64,000 nt of DNA. It comes from Cronobacter turicensis z3032 (GTDB lineage Bacteria; Pseudomonadota; Gammaproteobacteria; Enterobacterales; Enterobacteriaceae). Under the pieces are notes generated by a model, which saw only the letters and a list, made by a program, of their open reading frames with translations, did no database searches and was not told where the DNA came from. Positions 43,689-55,574 of this stretch are shown one piece after another (within the stretch, counting starts at the first letter, position 1; every line of letters starts with the position of its first letter). The stretch spans positions 186,001-250,000 of the forward strand of contig FN543093.2 in NCBI GenBank assembly GCA_000027065.2, read 5' to 3'. Both the position numbers and the translations under genes were made by a program.

Positions 43689-45230
43689 ATGGCCGAGTCG
43701 CAACCCTTTTCTGCCGCCCCTTGCGGGGCGGAATATCTGCGCGCCGTGCTGCGCTCTCCGGTTTATGAAGTGGCGCAGGTTACGCCGCTTCAAAAGATGG
43801 AAAAACTGTCGGCACGGCTGAATAACGTGGTGCTGGTAAAGCGCGAAGACCGCCAGCCGGTGCACAGCTTTAAGCTGCGCGGCGCTTACGCCATGATGGC
43901 GCATCTCACCGATGAGCAGAAAGCGCGCGGCGTCATTACCGCCTCTGCGGGCAACCATGCGCAAGGCGTGGCGCTCTCGGCATCACGGCTGGGTATTAAA
44001 TCGCTCATTGTCATGCCGGTCACCACGGCGGATATCAAAGTGGATGCGGTACGCGGCTTTGGCGGTGAAGTGCTTCTGCATGGCGCGAACTTCGATGAGG
44101 CGAAAGCTCATGCGATTTCGCTCTCTCAGCAGGGATTTACTTACGTGCCGCCGTTCGATCATCCGGCTGTTATCGCCGGGCAGGGAACGCTGGCGCTGGA
44201 GCTGCTCCAGCAGGATGCGCATATCGATCGCGTATTTGTACCGGTCGGTGGCGGCGGTCTGGCGGCGGGTGTCGCGGTGTTGATCAAACAACTGATGCCG
44301 CAGATCAAAGTGATCGCCGTCGAAGCCGCCGACTCCGCCTGTCTGAAAGCGGCGCTGGAGGCCGGGCATCCTGTCGATTTGCCGCGCGTCGGGCTGTTTG
44401 CGGAAGGCGTGGCGGTAAAACGTATCGGCGATGAGACATTCCGAGTCTGTCAGGAGTATCTCGACGACATCATCACCGTAGACAGTGACGCTATCTGCGC
44501 GGCGATGAAAGATCTGTTTGAAGATGTCCGCGCCGTGGCGGAGCCTTCCGGCGCGTTGGCGCTGGCGGGCATGAAAAAGTACGTCGCGCAGCATGATATT
44601 CGCGGCGAGCGTCTGGCCCATGTGCTCTCTGGCGCCAACGTGAATTTCCACGGGCTGCGTTACGTCTCGGAACGCTGCGAGCTGGGCGAACAGCGCGAGG
44701 CGCTGCTGGCGGTGACGATCCCGGAAGAGAAAGGCAGTTTTCTTAAGTTCTGCCAGTTGCTGGGCGGACGTGCGGTCACGGAGTTTAACTACCGCTTCGC
44801 CGATGCTAAAGACGCCTGCATTTTCGTTGGCGTGCGGCTCAGCCGGGGGCTGGAAGAGCGGCATGAAATTATCGCGCAGTTAACCGGCGATGGTTATGGC
44901 GTGGTGGATCTCTCCGATGACGAAATGGCGAAGCTGCATGTGCGCTATATGGTCGGCGGGCGCCCTTCGCGGCCGTTGCGTGAGCGACTGTACAGCTTTG
45001 AATTTCCGGAGGCGCCGGGTGCGCTGCTGCGTTTTCTGCATACGCTCGGCACGCACTGGAACATTTCGCTGTTCCATTACCGCAGCCATGGCACCGACTA
45101 CGGACGCGTGCTGGCGGCCTTTGAACTCAGCGAACATGAGCCGGATTTCGAAACCCGGCTTAATGAGCTTGGCTACGAGTGCCATGACGAAACCGGCAAC
45201 CCGGCGTTTCGGTTCTTTCTCGCAGGTTAA
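43689..45230 (+). CDS. ilvA: Biosynthetic threonine deaminase
   Basis: PLP enzyme making 2-oxobutyrate from threonine, feedback-inhibited by isoleucine. The 513 residues have the PLP lysine in PVHSFKLRGAYAMM (about 62), GSAGNHAQGVA-type loop (ITASAGNHAQGVALSA) and glycine loop VPVGGGGLAAGV, then two ACT-like regulatory domains (about 335-405 and 430-510). It starts 2 bases after ilvD. Its TAA shares four bases (TTAA) with the convergent ilvY stop. Confidence 0.98.
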   Translation: MAESQPFSAAPCGAEYLRAVLRSPVYEVAQVTPLQKMEKLSARLNNVVLVKREDRQPVHSFKLRGAYAMMAHLTDEQKARGVITASAGNHAQGVALSASRLGIKSLIVMPVTTADIKVDAVRGFGGEVLLHGANFDEAKAHAISLSQQGFTYVPPFDHPAVIAGQGTLALELLQQDAHIDRVFVPVGGGGLAAGVAVLIKQLMPQIKVIAVEAADSACLKAALEAGHPVDLPRVGLFAEGVAVKRIGDETFRVCQEYLDDIITVDSDAICAAMKDLFEDVRAVAEPSGALALAGMKKYVAQHDIRGERLAHVLSGANVNFHGLRYVSERCELGEQREALLAVTIPEEKGSFLKFCQLLGGRAVTEFNYRFADAKDACIFVGVRLSRGLEERHEIIAQLTGDGYGVVDLSDDEMAKLHVRYMVGGRPSRPLRERLYSFEFPEAPGALLRFLHTLGTHWNISLFHYRSHGTDYGRVLAAFELSEHEPDFETRLNELGYECHDETGNPAFRFFLAG

Positions 45231-46120
45231 CGGTAGCCCGGCAGGAGTTTCCAGAAGGCTTCAACAAGCGGCTCATGCAGCCGCTTTTTTTGTGCGCAGA
45301 CGCCAAGCTCGAACGGCGTTTTTTCATCGCTGCGCTCAAGTATCAGCACGCGGTTGCGCACCGGCTCCGGGCTATTTTCCAGCACCACTTCCGGTATCAG
45401 CGCCACGCCGCAGCCCAGCGCCACCATCGACACCATCGCTTCATGTCCGGCGACCGTCGCGTAAATAAACGGATTACTGATTTTATGGCGGCGAAACCAG
45501 AGTTCGATACGCCGCCGCACCGGGCCTTGATCCGGCATGATAAACGGCACCTGGGCCCAGTCCGGCTCCGGTGCGGAAACCTGCGCGCGCACCGGGCAAG
45601 GCAGGGCAGGCGCTATCAGCACCACGCTGAGGTTTTCCAGCATCGAAAACGCGACCGCGGCAGGCAGGGCTTGCGGCTTACCTGCGATGGCAATATCGGC
45701 CTCGCCGGAATTGACCTTTTCCACAGCGTCAGCGGCGTCACCCGTTGTCAGCTTAATTTCTACCGAAGGGTGTTCGGCGCGAAAGCGATCCAGGATTGGC
45801 GGAAGATGGCTGTATGCCGCTGTCACCGAGCAAAACAGATGCAGCTCGCCTGACAGTGTCGGCCCCTGCTGGTCGATAGCGTGACGCAACTGCTGATATT
45901 GCAGCAGCGTCTGTTGCGCGAACTGGCGCAGCGCTTCGCCCGCTTCGGTCAGCGTGACGGCGCGGTTATCGCGAATAAACAGCGGCTGGGCCAGATCCTC
46001 TTCCAGCCGCTGGATCTGGCGCGACAGCGTCGAAGGGCTGACATGCATAGCTCGTGCGCTGCGGCCAAAATGTCGGCTTTCCGCGAGGTGCAGGAACATT
46101 TTCAGATCGCGTAGATCCAT
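45227..46120 (-). CDS. ilvY: LysR-type activator of ilvC
   Basis: Activates ilvC in response to acetolactate or acetohydroxybutyrate and represses itself. The 297 residues match E. coli IlvY: MDLRDLKMFLHLAESRHFGR, helix-turn-helix with VSPSTLSRQIQRLEEDL, and the effector domain (LFCSVTAAYSHLPPILDRF, IMPDQGPVRRRIELWFRRH). Divergent from ilvC. Confidence 0.96.
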   Translation of the reverse strand: MDLRDLKMFLHLAESRHFGRSARAMHVSPSTLSRQIQRLEEDLAQPLFIRDNRAVTLTEAGEALRQFAQQTLLQYQQLRHAIDQQGPTLSGELHLFCSVTAAYSHLPPILDRFRAEHPSVEIKLTTGDAADAVEKVNSGEADIAIAGKPQALPAAVAFSMLENLSVVLIAPALPCPVRAQVSAPEPDWAQVPFIMPDQGPVRRRIELWFRRHKISNPFIYATVAGHEAMVSMVALGCGVALIPEVVLENSPEPVRNRVLILERSDEKTPFELGVCAQKKRLHEPLVEAFWKLLPGYR

Positions 46121-46141
46121 GGAGGCGACTCCCTGAGATGG

Positions 46142-46209
46142 CGTTGCGGAAAACGCAACGTGATGTTGTCAATATATCAATTTCCGCAACGAATTTCCTG
46201 TCATATAGT
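46142..46209. promoter_or_regulatory. IlvY operators and ilvC promoter
   Basis: A perfect dyad CGTTGCG-GAAAA-CGCAACG (46142-46160) lies next to ilvY. A second, looser element TTGTCAATATATCAATTTCCGCAA ends at 46188. The ilvC promoter has TATAGT (46204-46209) and a poor -35 (TTTCCG, 46181-46186), which fits activator dependence. This parallels the tandem O1/O2 sites in E. coli. Confidence 0.82.
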
Positions 46210-46215
46210 GGTCTT

Positions 46216-46340
46216 AACCGGTTTCAGGTTACCGGTGTGCCGGCTTTCTCTGACCAGGCTCGCAACCCTGGCGCCCAGGGCTCGCGAAAACGCCGTCTTC
46301 CTGTAACCTGAAATCTGTACCGTCGCTTTTGACGACGCAA
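46216..46340 (+). ncRNA. Structured 5' leader of ilvC (candidate cis-regulatory RNA)
   Basis: TTTCAGGTTAC (46222-46232) pairs perfectly with GTAACCTGAAA (46303-46313), enclosing hairpins CCGG-TGTG-CCGG (46232-46243) and CCCTGG-CGC-CCAGGG (46266-46280). An alternative hairpin, ACCGGT (46217-46222) with ACCGGT (46231-46236), would exclude the long stem. A further hairpin CGTCG/CGACG lies at 46321-46337. The E. coli ilvC leader, as I remember it, is much shorter. Function is inferred from structure only. Confidence 0.5.
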
Positions 46341-46382
46341 TAAACCGAACAATAAGACAATACAACATCACGAGGTATCACC

Positions 46383-47858
46383 ATGGCTAACTACTTCAAT
46401 ACTTTGAATTTGCGTCAGCAACTGGCGCAACTGGGTAAATGCCGCTTCATGGCGCGCGACGAATTCGCCGACGGGGCAGGCTACCTCAAAGGTAAAAAAG
46501 TAGTCATCGTGGGGTGCGGTGCGCAGGGCCTCAACCAGGGTCTGAACATGCGTGATTCCGGGCTGGACGTTTCCTATGCCCTGCGTAAAGAGGCTATCGC
46601 CGAGAAGCGTGCTTCCTGGCGCAAGGCGACAGAAAACGGTTTTCAGGTAGGTACTTATGAAGAGCTGATCCCGCAGGCGGATCTGGTGGTTAACCTGACG
46701 CCGGACAAACAGCACTCTGACGTTGTACGCGCTGTGCAGCCGCTGATGAAAGACGGCGCGGCGCTGGGCTATTCCCATGGTTTTAACATCGTTGAAGTGG
46801 GCGAGCAGATCCGTAAAGACATCACCGTGGTGATGGTGGCGCCGAAGTGTCCGGGTACTGAAGTCCGTGAAGAGTACAAACGTGGTTTCGGCGTGCCGAC
46901 GCTTATCGCGGTACACCCGGAAAACGATCCGAAAGGCGAAGGCATGGCTATCGCAAAAGCGTGGGCGGCGGCAACCGGTGGTCACCGCGCGGGCGTGCTG
47001 GAATCGTCTTTCGTTGCGGAAGTGAAATCTGACCTGATGGGCGAGCAGACTATTCTGTGCGGTATGTTACAGGCTGGCTCTCTGCTGTGCTTCGACAAGC
47101 TGGTGGAAGAGGGTACCGACCCGGCTTATGCAGAAAAACTGATCCAGTTCGGCTGGGAAACTATCACGGAAGCGCTGAAGCAGGGCGGCATCACGCTGAT
47201 GATGGATCGCCTCTCCAACCCGGCGAAACTGCGCGCTTACGCGCTCTCCGAACAGCTGAAAACGATTATGGCGCCGCTGTTCCAGAAACATATGGACGAC
47301 ATCATTTCCGGCGAATTCTCTTCCGGCATGATGGCGGACTGGGCGAATGACGATAAGAAATTGCTGACCTGGCGCGAAGAGACCGGCAAAACCGCGTTTG
47401 AAAACGCGCCGCAGTTCGAAGGCAAAATCAGCGAACAGGAGTATTTCGATAAAGGCGTGCTGATGATCGCGATGGTGAAAGCAGGCGTTGAACTGGCGTT
47501 CGAAACCATGGTGGCTGCTGGCATCATCGAAGAGTCTGCTTACTATGAGTCTCTGCATGAGCTGCCGCTTATTGCCAACACCATTGCCCGTAAGCGTCTG
47601 TACGAAATGAACGTGGTTATCTCGGATACCGCGGAATATGGCAACTACCTGTTTGCCAATGCAGCCGTGCCGCTGCTGAAAGACTTTATGACCAAACTGC
47701 AGCCGGGCGATCTGGGTAAAGCCGTAGAAGGCACCGCAGTGGATAACGCGCAACTGCGTGACGTTAACGATGCGATTCGCAGCCACGAGATCGAAAAAGT
47801 GGGGCATAAACTGCGCGGTTATATGACCGACATGAAGCGTATCGCGGTTGCTGATTAA
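46383..47858 (+). CDS. ilvC: Ketol-acid reductoisomerase (class II)
   Basis: NADPH and Mg-dependent isomeroreductase, second step of Val/Ile synthesis. The 491 residues identify the long class II form with a duplicated C-terminal domain. Motifs: nucleotide loop [21 protein letters not shown] (about residue 37), the conserved [15 protein letters not shown] (about 136) and [12 protein letters not shown] (about 217). ACGAGGTATCACC before the ATG is the ribosome site. It is separated from ppiC by repeats and a terminator. Confidence 0.98.
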   Translation: MANYFNTLNLRQQLAQLGKCRFMARDEFADGAGYLKGKKVVIVGCGAQGLNQGLNMRDSGLDVSYALRKEAIAEKRASWRKATENGFQVGTYEELIPQADLVVNLTPDKQHSDVVRAVQPLMKDGAALGYSHGFNIVEVGEQIRKDITVVMVAPKCPGTEVREEYKRGFGVPTLIAVHPENDPKGEGMAIAKAWAAATGGHRAGVLESSFVAEVKSDLMGEQTILCGMLQAGSLLCFDKLVEEGTDPAYAEKLIQFGWETITEALKQGGITLMMDRLSNPAKLRAYALSEQLKTIMAPLFQKHMDDIISGEFSSGMMADWANDDKKLLTWREETGKTAFENAPQFEGKISEQEYFDKGVLMIAMVKAGVELAFETMVAAGIIEESAYYESLHELPLIANTIARKRLYEMNVVISDTAEYGNYLFANAAVPLLKDFMTKLQPGDLGKAVEGTAVDNAQLRDVNDAIRSHEIEKVGHKLRGYMTDMKRIAVAD

Positions 47859-47873
47859 TCCGCATTGTTAAAA

Positions 47874-47950
47874 GGTGGGTGCCTTCCACTTACCCACCCT
47901 ACGACGGGTGACCGCCCTTTTATAGGGCGGGTAAGCAACGCGCACCCGCC
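47874..47950. repeat. REP-like repeat pair after ilvC
   Basis: Units at 47874-47903 and 47924-47950 in inverted orientation, the same family as at 1868. Confidence 0.78.
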
Positions 47951-47987
47951 GTGAAGCGATGACACGTTTTTCGCAATCAACGCCAGA

Positions 47988-48018
47988 AAAAAGGCCTTCT
48001 CATGGAGAAGGCCTTTTT
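47988..48018. terminator. Bidirectional terminator between ilvC and ppiC
   Basis: AAAAAGGCCTTCTC (47988-48001), a three-base loop, GAGAAGGCCTTTTT (48005-48018). Confidence 0.93.
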
Positions 48019-48019
48019 A

Positions 48020-50441
<2,422 letters not shown>

Positions 50442-50465
50442 CACCGCGGGCATTGTGCCGATAAT

Positions 50466-50495
50466 AAAAAACCGCCCCTGGAGGCGGTTTTTTTA
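50466..50495. terminator. Bidirectional terminator between rep and gppA
   Basis: AAAAAACCGCC, a short loop (CCTGGA), GGCGGTTTTTTT. Confidence 0.92.
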
Positions 50496-50506
50496 TACGC
50501 TGAGCG

Positions 50507-51991
50507 TTATTGCACATCGAGCTGCCAGTGCACGTAGCTTTGCCAGAGCTGCTCCTGCCCTAACATTTCCGCCCCCAGCGGGTGAATGGAAAACCAGTCC
50601 TGCGGGAGCGTGGCCGTGAGCGTTTCATTGCGCGCGGTGAGGGTGACCTCAGGCAGCATATCGTCGCGCCGACGGCTGGCGAAGATAATCGCCAGACGCA
50701 ACAGCCGACAAAGCCGTTCGGCCACGCGCAGCGGGACGGCGTTTTGCTGTTGCAGCGCAGAGAGATCGACCGTGCCGGTCTGGTTCAGCAGCAGCGTCGC
50801 CAGCAGCTTTTTCTGCGCGGGCGTAAAGCCCGGCAAATCCAGATTATTCACCAGATAAGCGGCGTGCTGGGGCGCGCGTTTGAAATCGACCGCCAGACCC
50901 ACTTCATGCAGCAGGCTGGCGCTGTGCAGCAGCGCACGGCTGAGATCGTCAAGCGCCCATTCGCGCTCCACGCTGACGGCAAACCGTTCCGCGAGCTGCG
51001 CCACGCGCCCGGCCTGGGCAATATCCACCATAAAACGCCGCTGAATGTTTTTCAGCGTGCGGTTGCGAATATCCTGATCCACCGCCAGATGCAGCATGCC
51101 GTACACCAGCCCTTCGCGCAGCGCGCCGCCGGCAAGCGTCATGCATTCGATCTCAAGCTCGCTGAAAATGGCGATAAGAATGGCGAGCCCGCTCGGGAAA
51201 ACCAGCGCGCGCTCCAGCGTCAGGCCCTCGATCTCAAGCTCCTCAAGACGACCGCAGTGGATAGCGCGCGCCTTGAGTTGCTGGAGTTTCGCAAGCGTGA
51301 TGCGCTCGTCCATGCCCTGCGCCATCATGATTTCCTGCAGCGCCTGTACGGTGCCGGAGGCCCCGACGCAGATCTTCCAGCCCTGGCCGCGCAGCTGCGC
51401 GATAACCGGTTGCAGGATGTCGCGGGCGGCCTGTTCGGCGCTGGCGAAATGCTCCTGCGTCAGACTGCGGTCGGTAAAGAAGCGCTCAAGGAAGGTCACG
51501 CAGCCCATTGGCAGGCTAAAAAGCGAGGTTGCCCGCGCGCCGGTGCCGGTCACAAGCTCCGTACTGGCGCCGCCGATATCGACAACCAGACGCCTGTCGG
51601 CGCCGCCGGTGGTGTGCGCCACGCCCTGATAAATCAGGCGCGCTTCTTCTTCACCGGCAATGACCTGAACCGGGCAACCAAGAATTTCCTGGGCGCGGGC
51701 GACGAAAATATCGGCATTGGTGGCAAGGCGCAGCGTCGCGGTGGCGACCACGCGGATTTGCGATGGGGGAATATCCTGAAGGCGTTCCGCGAACAGGCGC
51801 AGGCATTGCCAGCCGCGCTCCATGGCGTCCGCCGAGAGGGCATTGTCGGCGCCGAGGCCCGCCGCGAGGCGGACCTTGCGTTTCACACGCGTGAGCGTCT
51901 GAATGCTCCCGGCCACCTCACGTACCACCAGCATATGAAAGCTGTTCGAACCGAGGTCGATTGCCGCATACAGTGAGGAGGTGCCGGGCAT
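50507..51991 (-). CDS. gppA: Guanosine pentaphosphate phosphohydrolase / exopolyphosphatase
   Basis: Converts pppGpp to ppGpp and can degrade polyphosphate. The 494 residues equal E. coli GppA. Actin-fold motifs: [16 protein letters not shown] (N terminus), [16 protein letters not shown] (about 140), [13 protein letters not shown] (about 208), then a C-terminal HD-like helical domain. It starts 5 bases after rhlB on the same strand, so rhlB-gppA form an operon. Confidence 0.97.
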   Translation of the reverse strand: MPGTSSLYAAIDLGSNSFHMLVVREVAGSIQTLTRVKRKVRLAAGLGADNALSADAMERGWQCLRLFAERLQDIPPSQIRVVATATLRLATNADIFVARAQEILGCPVQVIAGEEEARLIYQGVAHTTGGADRRLVVDIGGASTELVTGTGARATSLFSLPMGCVTFLERFFTDRSLTQEHFASAEQAARDILQPVIAQLRGQGWKICVGASGTVQALQEIMMAQGMDERITLAKLQQLKARAIHCGRLEELEIEGLTLERALVFPSGLAILIAIFSELEIECMTLAGGALREGLVYGMLHLAVDQDIRNRTLKNIQRRFMVDIAQAGRVAQLAERFAVSVEREWALDDLSRALLHSASLLHEVGLAVDFKRAPQHAAYLVNNLDLPGFTPAQKKLLATLLLNQTGTVDLSALQQQNAVPLRVAERLCRLLRLAIIFASRRRDDMLPEVTLTARNETLTATLPQDWFSIHPLGAEMLGQEQLWQSYVHWQLDVQ

Positions 51992-51996
51992 AGCGT

Positions 51997-53262
51997 TTAT
52001 CCTGTACGACGACGGTTACGCGGCGCGCCGGAACGACGCGGGCCATTGCCGGTACGCGGACGCGACAGGCGCTTCGGCGGCGGCAGTTCGCTTAACAGCG
52101 CATCCGGGTTGTATTTACTTACCGGAATGGAGTGGCCGATATAGGTTTCAATCGCCGGCAGGTTCAGGGCGTACTCTTCACAGGCGAGGCTGATGGAGTG
52201 GCCGCTGGCGCCCGCACGACCGGTACGGCCAATGCGATGCACATAGTCTTCGCAGTCATCCGGCAGATCGTAGTTGAAGACGTGCGTTACGGCAGGAATA
52301 TGCAGGCCGCGCGCCGCGACATCCGTTGCGACCAGAATATCGATATCGCCGCGGGTGAATTCATCCAGAATACGCAGGCGTTTTTTCTGCGCCACATCGC
52401 CCGTCAACAGGCCAACGCGATGACCGTCTGCCGCCAGATGGCCCCAGATGTCTTCGCAACGGTGTTTGGTATTGGCGAAAATAATGGCGCGATCCGGCCA
52501 CTCTTCTTCAATCAGCGTCTGGAGCAGGCGCATTTTCTCTTCGTTAGACGGATAGAAAAGCTCTTCTTGAATACGGTGGCCCGTTTTCTGCTCCGGCTCA
52601 ACTTCGACATATTCCGCGTTGTTCATCTGCTCGAACGCCAGTTCGCGCACACGGTAAGAGAGTGTAGCGGAAAACAGCATATTGAGACGCTGCGCGGCGG
52701 CTGGCATACGGCGGAACAGCCAGCGGATATCTTTGATAAAGCCCAGATCGTACATACGATCGGCTTCGTCGAGCACCACGACCTGAATCGCGCCCAGGTT
52801 GACGTGGTTTTGTTTGGTGTAATCGATAAGACGGCCGGTGGTGCCGATCAGAATATCGACGCCGCTTTCCAGCACTTTGAGTTGTTTGTCGTAGCCGTCG
52901 CCGCCGTAGGCGAGACCCAGCTTAAGACCGGTGGCTTTAGCCAGCGGCTCTGCGTCGGAGTGAATCTGCACCGCCAGTTCGCGGGTCGGCGCCATAATCA
53001 GGGCGCGCGGTTGATTCACCTGGCGATCTTCCGCCGCAGGGTGAGAGAGTAAATAGTGAAACGTTGACGTTAAAAACGCCATCGTTTTGCCGGTACCGGT
53101 TTGCGCCTGCCCTGCAACGTCACGGCCCGCGAGCGTTAACGGGAGTGCCAGAGCCTGGATAGGGGTGCAGTTATAAAACCCTTTTTTCTCAAGGGCTTGA
53201 ACTACAACAGGGTGCAGGGCGAAGTCGGAAAACTTCTGTTCAGTCAAGTGTGTTTTGCTCAT
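51997..53262 (-). CDS. rhlB: DEAD-box RNA helicase RhlB (degradosome)
   Basis: RNA helicase partner of RNase E and PNPase. The 421 residues equal E. coli. Motifs in order: Q motif near [13 protein letters not shown], Walker [15 protein letters not shown] (about 48), [19 protein letters not shown] (DEAD, about 165), SATLSYR, and [10 protein letters not shown] (about 321). The C-terminal tail is rich in Arg, Gly and Pro and binds RNA and RNase E. Divergent from trxA. Confidence 0.98.
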   Translation of the reverse strand: MSKTHLTEQKFSDFALHPVVVQALEKKGFYNCTPIQALALPLTLAGRDVAGQAQTGTGKTMAFLTSTFHYLLSHPAAEDRQVNQPRALIMAPTRELAVQIHSDAEPLAKATGLKLGLAYGGDGYDKQLKVLESGVDILIGTTGRLIDYTKQNHVNLGAIQVVVLDEADRMYDLGFIKDIRWLFRRMPAAAQRLNMLFSATLSYRVRELAFEQMNNAEYVEVEPEQKTGHRIQEELFYPSNEEKMRLLQTLIEEEWPDRAIIFANTKHRCEDIWGHLAADGHRVGLLTGDVAQKKRLRILDEFTRGDIDILVATDVAARGLHIPAVTHVFNYDLPDDCEDYVHRIGRTGRAGASGHSISLACEEYALNLPAIETYIGHSIPVSKYNPDALLSELPPPKRLSRPRTGNGPRRSGAPRNRRRTG

Positions 53263-53379
53263 AGTGTGGTAGAATATCAGCTAACTATTGCTTTACGAAA
53301 GCGTATCCGGTGAAATAAAGTCAACCTTATGTTGGTTAATGCTACACCAACATGACAGGCCTAATCTTTGGAGTAAAAC

Positions 53380-53709
53380 ATGAGCGATAAAATTATTCAC
53401 CTGACTGACGACAGTTTCGACACGGATGTACTTAAAGCGGACGGGTTGACGCTGGTTGATTTCTGGGCAGAATGGTGTGGTCCGTGCAAGATGATCGCCC
53501 CTATCCTTGATGAAATCGCTGATGAATATCAGGGCAAACTGACGGTTGCCAAGCTGAACATCGACCAGAACCCGGGCACGGCGCCGAAATACGGCATCCG
53601 CGGCATCCCGACTCTGCTGCTGTTCAAAAACGGTGAAGTAGCGGCGACCAAAGTGGGTGCGCTGTCTAAAGGCCAACTGAAAGAGTTCCTCGACGCCAAC
53701 CTGGCGTAA
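53380..53709 (+). CDS. trxA: Thioredoxin 1
   Basis: Cytoplasmic disulfide reductant, 109 residues, active site WCGPCK (Cys33 and Cys36 counting Met) and cis-Pro in IPTLLLF. Almost identical to E. coli TrxA. TTGGAGTAAAAC gives the ribosome site. Also a processivity factor for T7-like phages in E. coli. Confidence 0.99.
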   Translation: MSDKIIHLTDDSFDTDVLKADGLTLVDFWAEWCGPCKMIAPILDEIADEYQGKLTVAKLNIDQNPGTAPKYGIRGIPTLLLFKNGEVAATKVGALSKGQLKEFLDANLA

Positions 53710-54064
53710 TGGTTCCCCGCCGGGGCGATCACGGTTCCTAAATACTCAGGACCGCTGGACGCCCGGCTTCAGTCATGCTAACTTAATTTTTGACTTCAAT
53801 TTAAACTTACCTTTTAGTTTGAATCTTGTAATACCCGACGCTTCCCGCCCGTGACAATGTCAATACCGAGACCGGTAGGCGAGAAGAGCATTAACTCCGG
53901 GACTTATCACTCATTCCGTCTTGTCGTTTCAGTTCTGCGTTCCTTACCTGCAACCAGGCAACGAACAGACATGAGATGAAGCCCGTTAACAGGCATGGAT
54001 GACCCTGCCATACCATTCACAACATTACGTTCGAGATTTACCCCGAGTTTAAGAACCCACCACT
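53710..54064. promoter_or_regulatory. trxA-rho intergenic region with rho leader
   Basis: TTGACT (53790-53795) in an AT-rich stretch is a probable rho -35 box, with no clean -10 called. Most of the segment is the C-rich, weakly structured rho leader in which Rho terminates its own transcript in E. coli. It contains rhoL. CCCC-GCC-GGGG (53715-53725) after trxA lacks a T run. Confidence 0.55.
53857..53979 (+). CDS. rhoL: rho operon leader peptide
   Basis: A 40-residue frame starting MSIPRPVGEKSINSG and ending PATRQRTDMR. The end matches E. coli RhoL (PVTRQRKDMSR) in frame, whereas the upstream DNA matches in a different frame, so the peptide's first part has changed. It ends 85 bases before rho. 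Homology rests on a remembered sequence, so confidence is moderate. Confidence 0.55.
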   Translation: MSIPRPVGEKSINSGTYHSFRLVVSVLRSLPATRQRTDMR

Positions 54065-55324
54065 ATGAATCTTACCGAATTAAAGAATACGCCGGTTTCT
54101 GAGCTGATTACTCTCGGCGAAAATATGGGACTGGAAAACCTGGCCCGCATGCGCAAACAGGATATTATTTTCGCCATCCTGAAACAGCATGCGAAGAGTG
54201 GCGAAGATATCTTTGGCGACGGTGTGCTGGAGATATTGCAGGATGGCTTCGGCTTCCTCCGTTCTGCAGACAGCTCCTACCTCGCCGGTCCCGACGACAT
54301 CTACGTTTCTCCCAGCCAAATCCGCCGTTTCAACCTCCGTACAGGGGATACCATCTCCGGTAAGATTCGTCCGCCGAAAGAAGGCGAGCGCTACTTCGCG
54401 CTGTTGAAAGTGAACGAAGTCAACTTCGATAAACCGGAAAACGCACGTAATAAGATCCTGTTCGAAAACTTAACGCCGCTGCACGCCAACTCTCGTCTGC
54501 GCATGGAGCGCGGCAACGGGTCGACCGAAGATTTGACGGCGCGCGTACTGGATCTGGCATCCCCGATCGGCCGCGGTCAGCGTGGTCTTATCGTGGCGCC
54601 GCCGAAAGCGGGTAAAACCATGCTGCTGCAGAACATCGCGCAGAGCATCGCCTATAACCATCCGGATTGCGTCCTGATGGTACTGCTCATCGACGAACGT
54701 CCGGAAGAAGTAACCGAGATGCAGCGTCTGGTGAAAGGCGAAGTGGTTGCGTCCACGTTTGACGAACCGGCTTCCCGCCACGTTCAGGTCGCCGAGATGG
54801 TTATCGAGAAGGCCAAGCGCCTGGTCGAGCACAAAAAAGACGTTATCATTCTGCTCGACTCCATCACCCGTCTGGCGCGCGCTTACAACACCGTCGTGCC
54901 GGCCTCCGGCAAAGTACTGACCGGTGGTGTGGACGCGAACGCCTTGCATCGTCCGAAGCGTTTCTTCGGTGCGGCGCGTAACGTGGAAGAGGGCGGCAGC
55001 CTGACCATCATTGCGACTGCTCTGATTGATACCGGCTCGAAAATGGATGAAGTTATCTACGAAGAGTTTAAAGGCACCGGTAACATGGAACTGCACCTCT
55101 CTCGTAAGATCGCGGAAAAACGCGTCTTCCCGGCTATCGATTACAACCGTTCCGGTACCCGTAAAGAAGAGCTGCTGACGACTCAGGAAGAACTGCAGAA
55201 AATGTGGATCCTGCGTAAAATTATTCACCCGATGGGTGAGATCGACGCGATGGAATTCCTCATTAATAAACTGGCGATGACCAAAACTAACGACGAATTC
55301 TTCGACATGATGAAACGTTCGTAG
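54065..55324 (+). CDS. rho: Transcription termination factor Rho
   Basis: Hexameric RNA helicase ending transcription at C-rich sites. The 419 residues equal E. coli. N-terminal RNA-binding cold-shock-like fold ([19 protein letters not shown], about 60-78), Walker [16 protein letters not shown] (about 175), Walker B region [17 protein letters not shown] loop and R loop ([20 protein letters not shown]). Followed by a terminator that separates it from the wec cluster. Confidence 0.99.
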   Translation: MNLTELKNTPVSELITLGENMGLENLARMRKQDIIFAILKQHAKSGEDIFGDGVLEILQDGFGFLRSADSSYLAGPDDIYVSPSQIRRFNLRTGDTISGKIRPPKEGERYFALLKVNEVNFDKPENARNKILFENLTPLHANSRLRMERGNGSTEDLTARVLDLASPIGRGQRGLIVAPPKAGKTMLLQNIAQSIAYNHPDCVLMVLLIDERPEEVTEMQRLVKGEVVASTFDEPASRHVQVAEMVIEKAKRLVEHKKDVIILLDSITRLARAYNTVVPASGKVLTGGVDANALHRPKRFFGAARNVEEGGSLTIIATALIDTGSKMDEVIYEEFKGTGNMELHLSRKIAEKRVFPAIDYNRSGTRKEELLTTQEELQKMWILRKIIHPMGEIDAMEFLINKLAMTKTNDEFFDMMKRS

Positions 55325-55341
55325 TTAGCGGGAACTCGGGG

Positions 55342-55370
55342 AACGCCACGTCACGACGTGGCGTTTTTCT
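55342..55370 (+). terminator. Terminator of rho
   Basis: AACGCCACGTC (55342-55352), AC, GACGTGGCGTT (55355-55365), then T residues. Confidence 0.93.
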
Positions 55371-55574
55371 TTGTTGCTCTATACGATAGGCAGCAGGCGC
55401 GATCTTTACAGGATTTACAGTAAAGGCGCGTCAGTTTTGAGCTGGTCTGAGCTATGTTTATCTTACTGAATAATAATTAGTCTGTTCAGGGATGAGGGGC
55501 GGAGGAGTGCTTAGAAAGCCTGACTGCCGCAGTTATACTTCCTCCGGACTTAACGTTTGCAGAGAGCGCACACT

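Noticed and set aside
50582..51976. 464-codon open frame antisense to gppA
   Set aside because: Shadow frame with no ribosome site or recognisable domain.
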